64,000 nt of DNA from Bacteroidales bacterium (GTDB lineage Bacteria > Bacteroidota > Bacteroidia > Bacteroidales > UBA932), in assembly GCA_012522855.1 (NCBI GenBank), contig JAAYJQ010000017.1, positions 62,001 to 126,000 of the forward strand, read 5' to 3'. Below, one piece after another: positions 35,750-44,294 of the stretch (position 1 is the stretch's first letter; each line of letters opens with the position of its first letter). Below the pieces are notes generated by a model that was given only the letters and a program-made list of their open reading frames with translations, did no database searches and was not told the DNA's origin. A program made the translations under genes and the position numbers.

Positions 35750-37513
35750 ATGGAACAGAACAAGATCAATCTTACGATAGACAACCGCCCCATCTCCGTT
35801 AACAAGGGGACGACACTCCTTGATGCGGCAAAGACGCATGGCATCGAGATCCCCACCCTGTGCCACATCAATCTCGAAGGCACCTGCGTGGACAATCACC
35901 CCACTTCCTGCCGCATGTGCGTCGTCGAGGTGGCGGGCAGAAGGAACCTTGCGCCTGCCTGCGCGACAATCTGCACGGAGGGAATGGAAGTGCACACCAA
36001 CTCGATCCGGGTGCTCAAGGCCCGCAGGACCGTGCTGGAACTTATCCTCTCCAACCATCCCAGCGACTGTCTCATCTGCCCCAAATCAGGCGACTGCGAT
36101 CTGCAGGAGCTCGCCCAAAAGCTCAAGATTCACGAAACCCCCTTCGCAGGCGGTGAACGATCGAAATATGAGATCGAGAACTCCGTTTCCATCGTGCGCG
36201 ACATGAACAAGTGCATCCTCTGCCGCCGCTGTGAGACGATGTGCAATGATGTCCAGACAGTCGGGGCGATCGGGGCCATCAACCGGGGTTTCGGAACCAC
36301 CATCGCTCCTGCCTTCGGTCTCAAACTCTCTGATAGCGAATGCACCTATTGCGGCCAATGCGTCGCGGTTTGCCCGGTCGGTGCCCTTACCGAGCGGGAC
36401 AACAGCGGCAGACTGATCGACGACCTCTTCGATCCCAATAAGATCGTGATCGTGCAGACAGCCCCCGCCGTGCGCGTGGCCATCGGTGAAGAATTCGGTT
36501 ATCCGGCGGGAACGATCGTCACCGGCAAGCTTGTGACCGCGCTCAAGCAACTTGGCTTCGACTATGTGTTTGACACCGACTTCGCAGCCGACCTGACCAT
36601 CATGGAAGAAGGTTCGGAACTGCTGGACCGGCTTACCCGTTTCCTCGACGGCGACAAGACCGTCCCGCTCCCCATCCTCACTTCCTGCTGCCCGGCTTGG
36701 GTGAACTTCTTCGAGCACCAGTTCCCGGACATGCTTGACATCCCTTCCACAGCACGCTCTCCCCAGCAGATGTTCGGCGCCATCGCCAAAAACTACTGGG
36801 CGGAAAAGATGGGAATACCCAGAGAAAAACTTGTCGTGGTTTCGATCATGCCCTGCCTTGCGAAGAAATATGAATGTGGACGTGATGAATTCAAGGTGAA
36901 CGGCAATCCCGACGTAGATTACTCGCTTTCCACCCGTGAACTCGCCGCCTTCATCAAGCAGGCCAACATCAACTTCGAAGCCCTTGAAGACAGTGAATTT
37001 GACGCCCCCCTCGGCGCTTCGACCGGCGCAGCCGTCATCTTCGGCACGACCGGAGGCGTAATGGAGGCAGCGCTGCGCACCGCCTATGAATTCTACACCG
37101 GCAAGACCCTCGAAAAGGTCGACTTCCACGCCATCAGAGGATTCGACGGCATCCGTCATGCGACCATCGACCTCAACGGTTTCGAGCTCAAGGTCGGCAT
37201 CGCCCACGGACTGGGCAACGCGCGCCTCATGCTCGAAGACATCCGGGACGGAAAGAGCGAATACCATGCGATCGAGATCATGGCCTGCCCCGGTGGTTGT
37301 ATCGGCGGCGGCGGTCAGCCCTTGCATCATGGTAACGTCGAAATCCTCAACGCGCGTCAACGCGCAGTCTACGAAGGAGACAAGAGCATGCCGCTCCGCA
37401 AGTCGCATGAGAATCCTTACATCCAGAAGCTCTACGAGGAATACCTCGGCAAGCCGCTTGGAGAGAAGTCTCACATGCTTCTGCACACGCACTATTTCAG
37501 TAAATCAAAATAA
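35750..37513 (+). CDS. hydA: [FeFe]-hydrogenase catalytic subunit HydA (NADH-linked, group A)
   Basis: 587-aa hydrogenase alpha subunit. N-terminus: NuoG-like [2Fe-2S] domain, the His-ligated [4Fe-4S] motif (HPSDCLICPKSGDC), then two [4Fe-4S] clusters (CILCRRCETMC, CTYCGQCVAVCP). The H-cluster domain has all three signatures: L1 TSCCPAW, L2 MPCLAKKYE, L3 ACPGGCIGGGGQP, so an active enzyme is expected. Flanked by NuoF-like and NuoE-like subunits, it should couple H2 to NAD(H), with or without ferredoxin bifurcation; the sequence does not settle which direction dominates. It is the fifth gene of the operon. Confidence 0.97.
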   Translation: MEQNKINLTIDNRPISVNKGTTLLDAAKTHGIEIPTLCHINLEGTCVDNHPTSCRMCVVEVAGRRNLAPACATICTEGMEVHTNSIRVLKARRTVLELILSNHPSDCLICPKSGDCDLQELAQKLKIHETPFAGGERSKYEIENSVSIVRDMNKCILCRRCETMCNDVQTVGAIGAINRGFGTTIAPAFGLKLSDSECTYCGQCVAVCPVGALTERDNSGRLIDDLFDPNKIVIVQTAPAVRVAIGEEFGYPAGTIVTGKLVTALKQLGFDYVFDTDFAADLTIMEEGSELLDRLTRFLDGDKTVPLPILTSCCPAWVNFFEHQFPDMLDIPSTARSPQQMFGAIAKNYWAEKMGIPREKLVVVSIMPCLAKKYECGRDEFKVNGNPDVDYSLSTRELAAFIKQANINFEALEDSEFDAPLGASTGAAVIFGTTGGVMEAALRTAYEFYTGKTLEKVDFHAIRGFDGIRHATIDLNGFELKVGIAHGLGNARLMLEDIRDGKSEYHAIEIMACPGGCIGGGGQPLHHGNVEILNARQRAVYEGDKSMPLRKSHENPYIQKLYEEYLGKPLGEKSHMLLHTHYFSKSK

Positions 37514-37525
37514 AAGTACAACATA

Positions 37526-38011
37526 ATGGACAATATGAAGCTCTCTTGTACGGCGGCGGCGAAGATCGACGAGATCTGCGAAGAACATGGCAATGACGCC
37601 GGCGAACTCATCAACATACTTCACGAAACACAGAAAACGTTCGGCTACCTCCCGCATGAGGTTCAGGTGCTGGTCGCCAAAAAACTGGGGATTCCGGTCA
37701 ACCGGGTGAACGGTGTCGTGTCTTTCTACACCTTCTTTACCGAGAAACCAAAAGGGAAGCACATCGTTTCGGTCTGCCTCGGCACCGCCTGCTATGTGCG
37801 CGGAGCAGAAAAAGTTCTCGACGAGGCCAAGAAAGTCCTCGGCATCGAGGTAGGACAGACCACGCCTGACGGAATATTCTCGCTGGACAGCCTCCGCTGC
37901 GTCGGAGCATGCGGGCTGGCACCCGTCGTGCTAGTGGACGGCAAGGTTTTCGGCAACGTCGAGCCCAAGAACGTAAGCAGGATTCTGGAAAGCATAGATC
38001 CGACCGCTTGA
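37526..38011 (+). CDS. hydC: NAD-linked [FeFe]-hydrogenase subunit gamma (NuoE-like, HydC/HndA)
   Basis: 161-aa thioredoxin-like [2Fe-2S] protein. Cluster ligands: CLGTAC (two Cys) and CVGAC (two Cys), with the NuoE stretch GYLPHEVQVLVAKKLGIP and VVSFYTFF. It is the third subunit of the trimeric hydrogenase, after HydA. Order beta-alpha-gamma differs from the gamma-beta-alpha order known in Thermotoga-type operons. The operon ends here, facing msrA across 74 bases. Confidence 0.95.
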   Translation: MDNMKLSCTAAAKIDEICEEHGNDAGELINILHETQKTFGYLPHEVQVLVAKKLGIPVNRVNGVVSFYTFFTEKPKGKHIVSVCLGTACYVRGAEKVLDEAKKVLGIEVGQTTPDGIFSLDSLRCVGACGLAPVVLVDGKVFGNVEPKNVSRILESIDPTA

Positions 38012-38051
38012 CGAGCATTCGCTCGCGAAACGGCCACCGGACACCACGAAG

Positions 38052-38100
38052 TTCCGCAGGCGGAAAAGAGCAAGGCCGCGATTTTTTATAACTTCGCGGC
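38052..38100. terminator. Possible terminator region between convergent hydC and msrA
   Basis: Two stems: ttccgc (38052-38057) / gcggaa (38060-38065), and gccgcga (38075-38081) / tcgcggc (38094-38100) around a T-rich loop. The second overlaps the end of msrA. Neither is followed by an ideal T run, so this is a weak call. Confidence 0.35.
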
Positions 38101-38625
38101 TTTGGCTTTCCGGGCATATTCGAAGAGTTCGGGGGAAAGATGGCAATAGCCGTCCGGATTCTTATCGAGGTAGTCCTGGTGATTGTCCTCCGCCGGATAG
38201 AAATTCCGCAACGGCTCCAGTTCCACCGCCAGCGGGCGGCCGATTTCCCGCTGCTTCCGCCGGTACACATCCCGAATCTGCCGCAGATCGCTGTCGGCTG
38301 TGTAGTAGATGCCGGTGCGGTATTGCGTTCCCCGGTCATTGCCCTGCCGGTTCACGCTGAGCGGATCGATGACGGCGAAATACATCCCGATCAAGAAATC
38401 CAGATCCGCCACCGCGCTGTCGTATTTGATCCGGACGGTCTCCGCGAAGCCGGTCTTGTCGGTGCAGACTTCCTGATACGTCGGATTTTCGGTGGAGCCG
38501 TTGGCGTAGCCTACTTCCGTCTCCAGCACGCCTTCGATCTGTTTGAAATAGTGCTCCAGCCCCCAAAAGCAACCGCCGGCCAGATATAACTCCCGGACGT
38601 TGCCGGAGGCATCAATAGCTTTCAT
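38086..38625 (-). CDS. msrA: Peptide-methionine (S)-S-oxide reductase MsrA
   Basis: Repairs oxidised methionine (S form). 179 aa, cytoplasmic (no signal peptide). The catalytic motif GGCFWG is near residue 17, with the family stretches EVGYANGSTENPTYQEVC and DRGTQYRTGIYY. A second Cys lies near the C-terminus (DGYCHLSPELF) and could serve as the resolving Cys. No MsrB domain is fused. Divergent from the PPC-domain gene across 48 bases. Confidence 0.96.
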   Translation of the reverse strand: MKAIDASGNVRELYLAGGCFWGLEHYFKQIEGVLETEVGYANGSTENPTYQEVCTDKTGFAETVRIKYDSAVADLDFLIGMYFAVIDPLSVNRQGNDRGTQYRTGIYYTADSDLRQIRDVYRRKQREIGRPLAVELEPLRNFYPAEDNHQDYLDKNPDGYCHLSPELFEYARKAKAAKL

Positions 38626-38673
38626 ACCAACAAAATAAGCATTTTATTGTTATCTTCACGGAAAAATCGGTTC

Positions 38674-39102
38674 ATGTACAAATTCAAACAATCCGGCGAC
38701 ACCTACGTTGTCAGCATAAACAACCATCAGGAAGTAGCGACCGCCCTCACGGCATTCTGCGCCGAACAAGGCATCCGTGCCGGAGAAATCCACGGGCTGG
38801 GCGCAGTCTGCGAAGCCACCCTGCGCTTTCTGGATCCCGTGACTAAACAATATGTCGACAAAACCTTCCGGGAGCAGATGGAAGTGTCCAACTTGGTCGG
38901 GAACATCTCCGAGAAAGACGGGAAGGTGTACCTGCACCTGCATGCAACTTTATGCCGCGCGGACTATTCGGTGGTCGGCGGACACCTGCTTTCGGCGGTA
39001 CTAAACGGAGCCTTCGAGTTGGTGGTCCGGAAGTTTGATCTGAAACTGGGACGCCGTTTCGATGCGGAAACCGGCTTGAACCTCTACGATTTTCCAGGAT
39101 GA
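38674..39102 (+). CDS. PPC/DUF296 domain protein (putative DNA-binding)
   Basis: 142 aa, a single PPC domain: HGLGAVCEATLRFLDP, then VGNISEKDGKVYLHLHATL and GGHLLSAVLNGAFELVV. In plants this domain is part of AT-hook proteins; bacterial single-domain members are trimeric and of unknown role. The ATG at 38674 gives MYKFKQSGDTY; an upstream in-frame start at 38647 adds nine residues with no support. The stop overlaps the aroB start by 4 bases (ATGA), so translation is coupled to the shikimate genes. Confidence 0.85.
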   Translation: MYKFKQSGDTYVVSINNHQEVATALTAFCAEQGIRAGEIHGLGAVCEATLRFLDPVTKQYVDKTFREQMEVSNLVGNISEKDGKVYLHLHATLCRADYSVVGGHLLSAVLNGAFELVVRKFDLKLGRRFDAETGLNLYDFPG

Positions 39103-40130
39103 TCCGGATTGAGATTCTTGAGGTTCCTCTGCCGTCGGTCCGGGAACATCTGGCAGACTACGAAAATCTTTTCGTGGTCTGCGACCGTCATGTCAGCGGA
39201 CTGGCCGAAACGCTGAAACTCCCGGCAGCCGGGTGGAAGGTAATCGATGCGAACGAAGAAAGAAAAACCATGGAAACCGTGTTGGAAATCCAACGCTGGC
39301 TGATGAATGCAGGAGCAGACCGAGACGCCTTTCTGTTGGGTATCGGGGGCGGCGTCACAACCGACCTCACCGGCTTCACCGCTTCAATCTACAAGCGGGG
39401 AATCCGCTTCGGATTTCTGCCCACCACCTTGCTCGCGCAGGTGGATGCTTCCATCGGAGGCAAGAACGGGGTCAATTTGGATGATTTCAAGAATATGATC
39501 GGCGTCATCCGGCAGCCCGAAATGACCTTCCTCTGCCCCGAAGTGCTGGAGACCCTGCCCTACCGGCAGTTTCTTTCCGGCGCCGCGGAACTGCTCAAGA
39601 CCTTCCTGATCGACAACACCGACGGACATTATGAGAAGGCCGTCGATCTGCTCGGACAGATCCATGCCGCAACGGATCCTGCGGCTGCGATCCGGTCTCA
39701 GACCATTCCGCTCCGGAATCTGATCGCTGCCGCTGCCCGCATCAAGGCGGGAGTCGTCCAACGGGATCCGGATGAACGCGGAGAGCGCCGGATACTCAAC
39801 CTCGGACACACCTTCGCGCACGCCATCGAAAAGCATTCCGCGGGCAAAATTCCTCACGGAGAAGCCGTTGCGATCGGAATAGTTCTGGCCGCAAGGCTGT
39901 CGGAAGCCGAGGGGCTTGCCCGTCACGGGCTGGCCGGACAGTTGACGGAAGACTTTCAGCGCTGCGGATTGCCGGTAACCTGTCCCTGTCCCGTACGAGA
40001 ACTGTCAGAAGCGATGAAGAAGGACAAGAAAGCGGAAGGTAGTTTCATCCATTTTGTCCTGCCCATCGAAATCGGCCACGTCGAGATCCGGAACCTGTCT
40101 CCTGAAGCTGTAATCCTTGCTTTGAAATGA
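39099..40130 (+). CDS. aroB: 3-dehydroquinate synthase
   Basis: Second step of the shikimate pathway, DAHP to 3-dehydroquinate, NAD- and metal-dependent. 343 aa. Motifs: GIGGGVTTDLTGFTASIYKRG, PTTLLAQVDASIGGKNGVN, and the metal-binding His of LGHTFAHAIE and PHGEAVAIG. Overlaps the PPC-domain gene and the aroDA gene by 4 bases at each end. Confidence 0.96.
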   Translation: MIRIEILEVPLPSVREHLADYENLFVVCDRHVSGLAETLKLPAAGWKVIDANEERKTMETVLEIQRWLMNAGADRDAFLLGIGGGVTTDLTGFTASIYKRGIRFGFLPTTLLAQVDASIGGKNGVNLDDFKNMIGVIRQPEMTFLCPEVLETLPYRQFLSGAAELLKTFLIDNTDGHYEKAVDLLGQIHAATDPAAAIRSQTIPLRNLIAAAARIKAGVVQRDPDERGERRILNLGHTFAHAIEKHSAGKIPHGEAVAIGIVLAARLSEAEGLARHGLAGQLTEDFQRCGLPVTCPCPVRELSEAMKKDKKAEGSFIHFVLPIEIGHVEIRNLSPEAVILALK

Positions 40131-42172
40131 TTTGCGTCACCTTGCAGAACAAGAGCCTGGAAGAAATTCTGGCTGCGTTGGATCAAACCGCGCCCGCCCT
40201 TGAAATGGCGGAAATCCGGCTGGACCGGTGTCCGCTTGACGAAGAAGACATCGAGACATTGTTCTCCTCGTCCGATACTCCGCTCGTCGCCACTTGCCGC
40301 GCCTCGTCCCCGGAAATGCCCTGGCAAGCGGCGGAAAAGAAACTCCTGGCTGCCATTCGGGCCGGTGCCGCCTATGCCGATCTGGAAATCGAGGCGCCGC
40401 CGCAAGTCGGCAAGAAGATACGCCGCGCCTGTTCGGAGTACGGGGTCACGATGATTCGTTCCTGCCATTATTTCGAGGATATGCCCGCGCGGGAAACGCT
40501 CAGGGAGGCGGTTCAGCAATGCAGCCGCTTCGGAGGCGAAATTGTGAAAATCGTAGGGACAGCCCGTTCCGAAGCCGATTGCGCGCGGATTCTTTCGCTC
40601 TATAAAGACGCGCGAAGCCACTGTTTCAATACCGCTCCTGAGCGCCTGATCGCCTTTGCCATGGGCGAACCGGGGCGTCCGTCCCGAATAGAATGTCTAA
40701 AACAGGGCGCTCCTTTTACCTATGCGGCGCTGACCGAAGGGGAGGCCGCCGCCCCGGGCCAACAAACCTACTCCGAAATGTCGCTAGCCGTCTATGGAGA
40801 TAGGACTTTTCTTGAAGGGTCCGCTCGCTTGAATATGCCCGCCTCCAAGAGTTTCGCCCAACGCGCCATCCTTGCCGCCACCCTTGCCGAAGGAACCTCG
40901 GAACTCCGGGGCTATTCCCCTTGCGGGGACTCCGAAGCCGCCCTTACGGTTGCGAAAGCCCTCGGCGCAAAGGTGGAAATCGTTTCCGGAAACAACCATA
41001 GAAAAGTCCTGCGCATAACCGGCAGCGACCGGGACGGTACGCCGGATCAAATCAATGTCGGGGAGTCGGGTCTGCTGACCCGGCTGATGATTCCGATCGT
41101 TGCCGTCCACAACAAAATCCCGGTCCGCATCGATGGCTGCGGCACCCTTTTGAACCGCCCGCTTAAGGACGCCTCCGAGATTATGGCGCATTTCGGTACC
41201 CTGCTCCGGCCTGCTTACGCAAGCGGGAATCCCGACGAACTGCATGTTCCGCTGACGGTGCAGGGCCCGCTGCTCCCGGGACGGGCGGACTTTTCCGGGA
41301 GAAACGGCTCGCAACTGATTTCCGGCTTGTTGACAGCCCTCCCCCTGCTTCCGGAAGATTCAATGTTGGAGATACGGGAACCCAAAAGCATCCCTTATAT
41401 GTTCATCACACTCGATGTGCTCCGCAAGTTCGGGATCCGCATCGGCAGCGAGATGGAAGGGGATGACGAATTCCTGGAATCCCAGAACTGGGGCCACTGT
41501 ACCGGCATCACGTTCCGGATTCAGGGCGGGCAGCGATACCGTGCAGCCTCGTTCGACATCGAGGGCGATTGGAGCGCGGCGGCCAATTTCCTGGTTGCAG
41601 GAGCCGTCTTCGGAAAAGCGCGGCTGGAAGGACTGGACACGACCTCTCTTCAGGCCGACATCTCCATCATGGACATCCTGATGGAGGCGGGCGCCAGCCT
41701 GTCGCAGTTGGAAGCCGAGGACGGTGGACACAGCGGTACAATCACGGTACAGCGGGCGCCGCTGCAGGCTTTCGACACCGACCTGGCCAACTGTCCGGAT
41801 CTCTTCCCGATCGTCTCCATCCTTGCCGCCTTCTGCAGCGGACGCAGTCATATTCAAGGATTCAAGCGGCTCGCAGGCAAAGAAAGCGACCGCGGCGCGG
41901 CGATTCTGAATATGCTCGCTCAAATGGGCGTAGACGCCTTCGCGGAAGGGGATATGATGAGCATCACAGGGGAAGCGCTCGCCGGCCGCTGCCTGAACGG
42001 ACGGCTGCTGCGCGGCGGCTCCTACACCTCTTCGCGCGACCACCGGATGGTCATGGCGCTACAGGTCGCCTCGCTCGGGGCTGACGGGCCGATCGAGATC
42101 GACGACACCGCCTGCGTCGCCAAATCCTTCCCGGACTTTCAGCGCACCTTCGACACGCTGGCAACAGGTTGA
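40127..42172 (+). CDS. aroDA: Fused 3-dehydroquinate dehydratase (type I) / EPSP synthase
   Basis: 681-aa bifunctional protein. Residues about 1-215 are a type I dehydroquinase: AEIRLDRC (substrate Glu/Arg), catalytic His in SCHYFEDMP (near 112) and the Schiff-base Lys in EIVKIVGTAR (near 142). Residues about 225-681 are EPSP synthase: PASKSFAQRA (phosphate-binding Lys/Ser), GESGLLTRL, a GNPDELHVPL region, SRNGSQL-like GRNGSQLISGL, and a C-terminal RDHRMVMALQVA. The fusion joins pathway steps 3 and 6, which do not use each other's product, so the gain is likely co-regulation. It begins 4 bases before the aroB stop. The next gene is a toxin-antitoxin pair with its own promoter. Confidence 0.94.
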   Translation: MICVTLQNKSLEEILAALDQTAPALEMAEIRLDRCPLDEEDIETLFSSSDTPLVATCRASSPEMPWQAAEKKLLAAIRAGAAYADLEIEAPPQVGKKIRRACSEYGVTMIRSCHYFEDMPARETLREAVQQCSRFGGEIVKIVGTARSEADCARILSLYKDARSHCFNTAPERLIAFAMGEPGRPSRIECLKQGAPFTYAALTEGEAAAPGQQTYSEMSLAVYGDRTFLEGSARLNMPASKSFAQRAILAATLAEGTSELRGYSPCGDSEAALTVAKALGAKVEIVSGNNHRKVLRITGSDRDGTPDQINVGESGLLTRLMIPIVAVHNKIPVRIDGCGTLLNRPLKDASEIMAHFGTLLRPAYASGNPDELHVPLTVQGPLLPGRADFSGRNGSQLISGLLTALPLLPEDSMLEIREPKSIPYMFITLDVLRKFGIRIGSEMEGDDEFLESQNWGHCTGITFRIQGGQRYRAASFDIEGDWSAAANFLVAGAVFGKARLEGLDTTSLQADISIMDILMEAGASLSQLEAEDGGHSGTITVQRAPLQAFDTDLANCPDLFPIVSILAAFCSGRSHIQGFKRLAGKESDRGAAILNMLAQMGVDAFAEGDMMSITGEALAGRCLNGRLLRGGSYTSSRDHRMVMALQVASLGADGPIEIDDTACVAKSFPDFQRTFDTLATG

Positions 42173-42226
42173 AGAATATTCCCGAAGTCCTGCAGCAATC
42201 GTCTTGCGGTTTGTTGGAATATGTTA

Positions 42227-42234
42227 TATATTTG
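42227..42234 (+). promoter_or_regulatory. -7 promoter element of the RHH/PIN toxin-antitoxin pair
   Basis: TATATTTG, 20 bases before the ATG at 42254, with TTG at 42204-42206 as a -33 candidate. A short dyad (gttata / tataac) straddles the box and may be part of an operator. Confidence 0.55.
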
Positions 42235-42253
42235 TATGCAAAAGTATAACACA

Positions 42254-42625
42254 ATGGAAGCTGAACATCGCACACCGAAGAAGAAGCAGACGGCTTTCCG
42301 GCTTAGCGAGGATCTTCTGGACCGACTGAAGGCCAAAGCAAAGGAAGATAATCGAAGCCTCAACAACTATGTCGAGAACGTGCTGCGAGATGTGGCGTAT
42401 GATCCGCCTATGCGGACGGAACCACAAAAAAGGACGACGAGACGCGTTTCCGGCTACGGAAGACCTGCCGAATCTCCATCCGGCAAGGAACCCCGTTACA
42501 GCTCCTTCGAAGAATACCTGCACAAGGAGATTTCGCCGGATATCCGCGCGCTTGCAGGCATCGTCCACTTTACCGAAGAAGACATCAACAACGATGACAG
42601 GTTGGCATACCTGCTGGGAAAGTAA
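42254..42625 (+). CDS. Ribbon-helix-helix type antitoxin
   Basis: 123 aa. The N-terminus (QTAFRLSEDLLDRLKAKAKEDNRSLNNYVENVL) is a ribbon-helix-helix DNA-binding domain; the C-terminus, acidic and probably flexible, would wrap the toxin. ATG at 42254 gives MEAEHRTPKKKQ; the in-frame upstream start at 42221 would lie over the promoter. Its partner starts 7 bases downstream. Antitoxins of this kind repress their own promoter. It is inserted between aroDA and aroC, in the same direction. Confidence 0.85.
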   Translation: MEAEHRTPKKKQTAFRLSEDLLDRLKAKAKEDNRSLNNYVENVLRDVAYDPPMRTEPQKRTTRRVSGYGRPAESPSGKEPRYSSFEEYLHKEISPDIRALAGIVHFTEEDINNDDRLAYLLGK

Positions 42626-42631
42626 GAGAAA

Positions 42632-43063
42632 ATGAAACCGAGGCTTTTTCTGGATACCAACATCTTGGTCGATTACTTGACAAACAGAAGCGGCTCATTG
42701 GAGGCAATCAATGTGCTTCAGTTAGCCAAAGAAGATAAGGTAGATCTGATAACTTCCGTACTTTCGATGGCGAACATCGCTTACATCCTTCGGAAAGAAT
42801 TAGCGGGATTGCAGTTCTACGAAAATATGCGCATGATTTCCTCGTGGATTGAAGTTGCAGCCAACACTGCATTTGAATACGAAGCTGCGTTGAATCTTGA
42901 AGCGAGAGACTTTGAAGATGCTTTACAATACTTCTGCGCCGAGACCCAACACTGCGCCGCCATTATCACAAAAAACATCAACGATTTCACTTTCAGTGTC
43001 ATTCCTGTGATGACTCCATCTGAACTTCTACAAAAAGATTATCATGGACAGCTTGGGACGTAA
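42632..43063 (+). CDS. PIN-domain ribonuclease toxin (VapC-like)
   Basis: 143 aa. Acidic active-site residues of the PIN fold are visible: Asp in LFLDTNILVDYL (near residue 8), DFEDALQYFCAE and the TKNINDF motif. VapC-type toxins cleave tRNA or rRNA. The gene follows the RHH antitoxin directly and its last 20 bases overlap the start of aroC, so a shikimate enzyme is translated from the tail of a toxin message. Confidence 0.85.
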   Translation: MKPRLFLDTNILVDYLTNRSGSLEAINVLQLAKEDKVDLITSVLSMANIAYILRKELAGLQFYENMRMISSWIEVAANTAFEYEAALNLEARDFEDALQYFCAETQHCAAIITKNINDFTFSVIPVMTPSELLQKDYHGQLGT

Positions 43064-44030
43064 TTTCAGGGTCTCCGTGTTCGGAGAATCGCACGGTCCT
43101 GCGGTCGGGGTTGTGCTGGACGGGGTGAGAGCCGGACTTCCGCTGACTGCGGAAGACTTCAAGACGGATCTCCTGCGCCGCAAAAGCGGGGCGACCGGTA
43201 CCACTCCGCGCATCGAGCGCGACCTTCCGGAAATTCTCAGCGGCGTGTTTGACGGCCGCGCCACCGGAACCCCGCTCACGATTATATTCAGAAACGAGAA
43301 CACCCGCTCCGGAGATTACGCTGCCTTGCAAGATCTTCCGCGTCCCGGCCATGCGGACTACACGGCGCGCGTGAAGTGGAAGAACTTCAACGACCCGCGG
43401 GGCGGCGGCCATTTTTCGGGCAGACTCACCCTTCCGATTGTGGCCGCCGGCGTTGTGGCCAAGAAAATGTGCGCTTATTCCTTCACCGCCCGGCTGATTG
43501 AAGTCGGCGGATGCAAGGATCCCGACCGACAGGTGGAAGCGGTCGCGGCGGCAGCGCGGGAAGGCGACTCGCTCGGCGGCATCGTGGAATGCCGGATTGA
43601 CGATGTGCCCACCGGACTCGGAGAGCCGTTCTTCGATTCGGTCGAATCCCTGCTGGCTCATGCCATCTTCGCCATTCCGGGCGTCCGGGGCATTGAATTC
43701 GGAGACGGATTTCAGGCCGCCCGGATGAAGGGATCCGAACACAACGATCCTTTCGCTTGCATCGGCGAGACGGTAAAACCGGCGAAGGACGGTGCCGGCG
43801 GCATCAACGGGGGCATCACCAACGGGGGGACCCTCGTGTTCCGGGTGGCCTTCAAGCCCACCTCCAGCATCGCCAAGGAGCAGCGGACACTCAATCTTTC
43901 GACCGGAGCGCAGGAAACCCTCCGCATCCCGGGCCGGCACGACACCTGCTTCGCCCTCCGCGCCCCTGTCATCGTCGAAGCCATGGCCGCCATTGTTTTA
44001 GCTGACCTGCAGGCGCGATTTGTTCCCTGA
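43044..44030 (+). CDS. aroC: Chorismate synthase
   Basis: Last shikimate step, EPSP to chorismate, needing reduced FMN. 328 aa. Motifs: GESHGPAVGVVLDG, RRKSGATGT, the DYTARVKWKNFNDPRGGGHFSGR region and GGITNGG, with RHDTCFALRAPVIVEAM near the end. Length is at the short end of the family range (typically 350-390) because the C-terminus is brief. Its start overlaps the PIN toxin gene by 20 bases. Confidence 0.95.
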   Translation: MDSLGRNFRVSVFGESHGPAVGVVLDGVRAGLPLTAEDFKTDLLRRKSGATGTTPRIERDLPEILSGVFDGRATGTPLTIIFRNENTRSGDYAALQDLPRPGHADYTARVKWKNFNDPRGGGHFSGRLTLPIVAAGVVAKKMCAYSFTARLIEVGGCKDPDRQVEAVAAAAREGDSLGGIVECRIDDVPTGLGEPFFDSVESLLAHAIFAIPGVRGIEFGDGFQAARMKGSEHNDPFACIGETVKPAKDGAGGINGGITNGGTLVFRVAFKPTSSIAKEQRTLNLSTGAQETLRIPGRHDTCFALRAPVIVEAMAAIVLADLQARFVP

Positions 44031-44137
44031 TCTGCTCTTCTTCGGCCTCTTGAGGAAAGAGATGGGCTGCAGATGGGATCCTCCGTCTCATTCGTCAATC
44101 GAAACAATCAATGTGCTTATAATCAGCTGTTTATGGG

Positions 44138-44169
44138 ATTCAATCGGTCATTTTTTTGACCGATTGAAT
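44138..44169 (+). terminator. Hairpin downstream of aroC
   Basis: Perfect stem attcaatcggtca (44138-44150) / tgaccgattgaat (44157-44169) around a T6 loop. It could end the aro transcript, although no long T run follows. The same word gaccgattga recurs beyond the other side of the RAYT gene at 45395-45404. Confidence 0.5.
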
Positions 44170-44294
44170 TAACCGACGCGCTCAATGACAATGATGTAAG
44201 CAAAACACCCTCTGCCTTCCCGAAATAAACTTGTCTTAATTTCAGGACGAGACGTTCAACTTTCCGATTTCTTTCGTAACTTGGCTCTTGAACT

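Noticed and set aside
36086..37492. 468-codon open frame on the minus strand
   Set aside because: Antisense to hydA, whose three H-cluster motifs are intact.
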